This document shows, piece after piece, positions 31,092 to 32,868 of a stretch of 32,868 nucleotides of DNA. Each line of letters begins with the position of its first letter. Position 1 is the stretch's first letter. A program made the position numbers and the translations under genes. Source of the DNA: Eubacteriales bacterium (GTDB lineage: Bacteria > Bacillota > Clostridia > Christensenellales > MB2-83); contig JAHAZM010000014.1 of the NCBI GenBank assembly GCA_018385275.1, positions 1 through 32,868 on the forward strand, read 5' to 3'. Below the pieces are notes generated by a model that did not search any database, was not told where the DNA came from, and saw only the letters and a program-made list of their open reading frames with translations.

Positions 31092-31116
31092 GGCGAAAAA
31101 TCTCCGCCGACCTCCT
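31092..31116 (-). promoter_or_regulatory. Shine-Dalgarno separated from the glpA-like ATG by a small hairpin
   Basis: AGGAGG (complement of 31111-31116), then a 6-bp hairpin with a 5-nt loop (31092-31108). Linear distance to the ATG is 27 nt; with the hairpin folded, 2 + 8 nt remain. Confidence 0.5.
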
Positions 31117-31136
31117 GTTTCAGTATTCTAAGGCCG

Positions 31137-32639
31137 TTATGCGTTTTCGTCGTCCGCCCAGCTCACGGCGCAGCGAACGGCACGGCGCCAGCCCTTCAGT
31201 AAACGCCGACGCGTTTCTTCATCGATAAGAGGAGCGAACTCGCGGCCGCAGAGCCAGTTGCTCTCAAACTCCTGTCTGTCGCGCCAGTAGCCCACGGCCA
31301 GTCCCGCCAATCCCGCGGCGCCCAGCGCCGTGGTTTCAACGAAAGCGGGACGCCGGATCCGGACATGAGAAATATCGGCCTGAAACTGCATCAGGAAGTC
31401 GTTGGCGCAGGCGCCGCCGTCGACCCTCAGGCTGTCCAGCGGCAGACCGGATTCCTCCTGCATGACCGTCAGCAGATCGTGCGTCTGATAAGCCATGGAT
31501 TCCACGGTGGCGCGGATAAAGTGCTCCTTGGAAACGCCGCGGGTCAGGCCCACGATCGTGCCGCGCGCATATTGTTTCCAGTACGGCGCGCCCATCCCGG
31601 AAAAAGCCGGGACGACGTAAACGCCGTTGGTATCCGGCACGGCGCGGCAATACTCTTCGCTCTGCGCGCTGGTTTTCAGCATCCGCATCTCGTCGCGGAG
31701 CCACTGGATCGCCGCGCCGGCGATAAAGACGCTGCCCTCCAGCGCGTAACGGACCCGGTCCTCTGTTCCGGCGGCGATGGTCGTCAGCAGTCCCTTATGA
31801 GAAAGCACCGCTTTTTCTCCGGTGTTCATCAGCATAAAGCCGCCGGTGCCGTAGGTGTTTTTCACCTCGCCGGGACGGAAGCAGCACTGCCCGAACAGGG
31901 CGGCCTGCTGATCGCCCGCCGCGCCCGCGATCGGGATCGCGCCGCCGAATTTCGACGTCACGCCGAAAACGCAGCTCGAGGGTTTCACCTCCGGCAGCAT
32001 CGAGCGCGGGATCCGGAAATAGCGCAGGATCTCCTCGTCCCAGTCCAAACGATGGATATCGAACAGCATGGTGCGCGAGGCGTTGGTATAATCCGTAGCG
32101 TGCGTCTGTCCGTCGGTCAGGTTCCAGATCAGCCAACTGTCGACGGTGCCGAAGCGCAGTTCGCCGCGCTCTGCTCTCTCCCGCGCGCCCGGAACGTGAT
32201 CGAGGATCCAGGCAATTTTGCCGGCGGAAAAATAGGCGTCCGGAATCAGGCCCGTTCTCCGGCGGACAGGCTCCGTCCACCCCTCGCTTTTCATCCGTTC
32301 GATCATATCCGCGGTGCGGCGGCACTGCCATACGACGGCGTTATAGATCGGGCGGCCCGTGGCGGCTTCCCACACGACCGTCGTTTCCCGCTGATTGGTA
32401 ATACCGATGGCGGCGATCTCCTCCGCGCGGGCGTCGATGCGCTGCATGGCTTCCATCGTGACGCCCATCTGAGTCGACCAGATGTCCCACGGATCATGCT
32501 CGACCCAGCCCGGCTGAGGATAATGCTGCGCGAATTCGCGTTGGGCGACGCTCACGATCCGGCCGTTCCGGTCAAACAGGATGGCGCGGGAGCTGGTTGT
32601 GCCCTGGTCCATGGCGATGACGTATTTTTTCTCATTCAT
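31137..32639 (-). CDS. glpK: Glycerol kinase, 500 aa
   Basis: FGGY-family kinase, glycerol + ATP to sn-glycerol-3-phosphate. The N-terminal phosphate loop [11 protein letters not shown] (10-20), glycerol-binding NQRET (82-86), [44 protein letters not shown] and the FGGY C-terminal block [13 protein letters not shown] are all present. Full length. The segment [16 protein letters not shown] lacks the His-bearing loop that HPr phosphorylates in enterococcal-type glycerol kinases, so PTS activation by that route looks absent. ATG at 32639; AAGGAG lies 13 nt upstream, slightly far. First gene of the glp operon with its own promoter; no glycerol facilitator gene (glpF) is in view. Confidence 0.97.
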   Translation of the reverse strand: MNEKKYVIAMDQGTTSSRAILFDRNGRIVSVAQREFAQHYPQPGWVEHDPWDIWSTQMGVTMEAMQRIDARAEEIAAIGITNQRETTVVWEAATGRPIYNAVVWQCRRTADMIERMKSEGWTEPVRRRTGLIPDAYFSAGKIAWILDHVPGARERAERGELRFGTVDSWLIWNLTDGQTHATDYTNASRTMLFDIHRLDWDEEILRYFRIPRSMLPEVKPSSCVFGVTSKFGGAIPIAGAAGDQQAALFGQCCFRPGEVKNTYGTGGFMLMNTGEKAVLSHKGLLTTIAAGTEDRVRYALEGSVFIAGAAIQWLRDEMRMLKTSAQSEEYCRAVPDTNGVYVVPAFSGMGAPYWKQYARGTIVGLTRGVSKEHFIRATVESMAYQTHDLLTVMQEESGLPLDSLRVDGGACANDFLMQFQADISHVRIRRPAFVETTALGAAGLAGLAVGYWRDRQEFESNWLCGREFAPLIDEETRRRLLKGWRRAVRCAVSWADDENA

Positions 32640-32714
32640 AAAATCCGTCCGACTCCTTCCGATGCCTTTTTCGATCGTCTTTCCCGCCGCCGCGAGAACG
32701 CGTCGGCTGTTATA

Positions 32715-32742
32715 ATTATATCATTTTATCAAAAAGAATCAA
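32715..32742 (-). promoter_or_regulatory. Promoter of glpK in an AT-rich island
   Basis: Minus strand: TTGATT (32737-32742), a 16-bp spacer and TATAAT (32715-32720) with an extended -10 TGA. Leader of about 70 nt. A 7-bp inverted repeat AAGATAT/ATATCTT (32741-32747 and 32766-32772) overlaps and lies upstream of the -35 box and could bind a regulator. The stretch 32705-32800 is strikingly AT-rich for this region. Confidence 0.65.
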
Positions 32743-32815
32743 GATATAAAAACCATATATAACTAATATCTTTTTATAAAGAAAATATATCAAAGGCACT
32801 TTGTCAAGGGGGTAT

Positions 32816-32850
32816 AAAAGCACAGCCGACTTCAGACGGCTGTGCTTTTT
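32816..32850. terminator. Terminator at the window's right end
   Basis: 13-bp perfect stem (32816-32828 with 32837-32849), loop of 8, with T5 on the plus strand and CTTTTAT on the minus strand. It most likely ends a minus-strand gene lying beyond the window. No gene was found between here and glpK. Confidence 0.8.
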
Positions 32851-32868
32851 CGTTGCATCCTGTTGGTA

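Noticed and set aside
31365-32762. 465-codon plus-strand open frame opposite glpK
   Set aside because: Shadow of glpK; low-complexity Arg/His/Gly composition, runs through the glpK promoter, and has no ribosome binding site.
32782-32807. TTGACA (minus strand, 32802-32807) as a second glpK promoter
   Set aside because: No -10 box at 16-18 bp; the nearest AT-rich hexamers give spacings of 12-14 bp.

Overview
The window is a GC-rich bacterial chromosome segment from an endospore-forming member of the Clostridia (Bacillota). No species can be named from sequence alone. Three things support this. The housekeeping block dgt-dnaG-sigA-trmK-nif3-zinc-ribbon gene-rnpB has a Firmicutes-type order. Sporulation-type genes are present (an isolated Spo0A effector domain, SpoIIM, a DacF-type D,D-carboxypeptidase, a PdaA-type deacetylase). 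Shine-Dalgarno sites are strong and several promoters are TTGnnn-17-TATAAT. There is no CRISPR array, rRNA operon, transposase or prophage.

Layout. 1-5.1 kb: the 3' part of a sugar isomerase, a membrane-anchored alpha/beta hydrolase, an orphan PTS IIC-type membrane protein (minus strand), and the CCA-adding enzyme, which appears leaderless. 5.1-8.0 kb (minus): a tail-anchored J-domain protein overlapping the 3' end of cca, then an operon of a 39-aa membrane peptide, a PfkB sugar kinase and threonine synthase, joined by two ATGA overlaps. 8.2-10.9 kb: a Cys-containing, possibly spore-surface protein (plus) and an exported beta-helix protein (minus). 11.0-13.6 kb (minus): lysA plus a lipoprotein PdaA-like deacetylase. 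13.6-16.0 kb (minus): Spo0A-C domain, spoIIM and dacF, with a long hairpin that contains the dacF ribosome binding site. 16.0-23.6 kb (minus): MBL-fold hydrolase, rnpB and the macromolecular-synthesis block.

23.7-25.1 kb is the most unusual part. One intact tRNA-Leu(CAA) gene lies between a broken 5' copy and a 58/60-identical duplicate of its own 3' end plus terminator. Each partial copy is joined to a hairpin element, and the two elements are the same family in opposite orientation. Their inner stems differ at three successive base pairs, all compensated. Next to this is a divergent XRE regulator/SLOG-protein pair with palindromic operator-like repeats.

25.1-32.8 kb (minus) is a probable glycerol-3-phosphate catabolic operon: glpK, a GlpA-like FAD dehydrogenase with a C-terminal Fe-S domain, a second flavoprotein and a four-Cys DUF1667 protein, followed closely by a GH2 beta-galactosidase. 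The glpA-like start codon is separated from its Shine-Dalgarno by a small hairpin that would restore normal spacing if folded.
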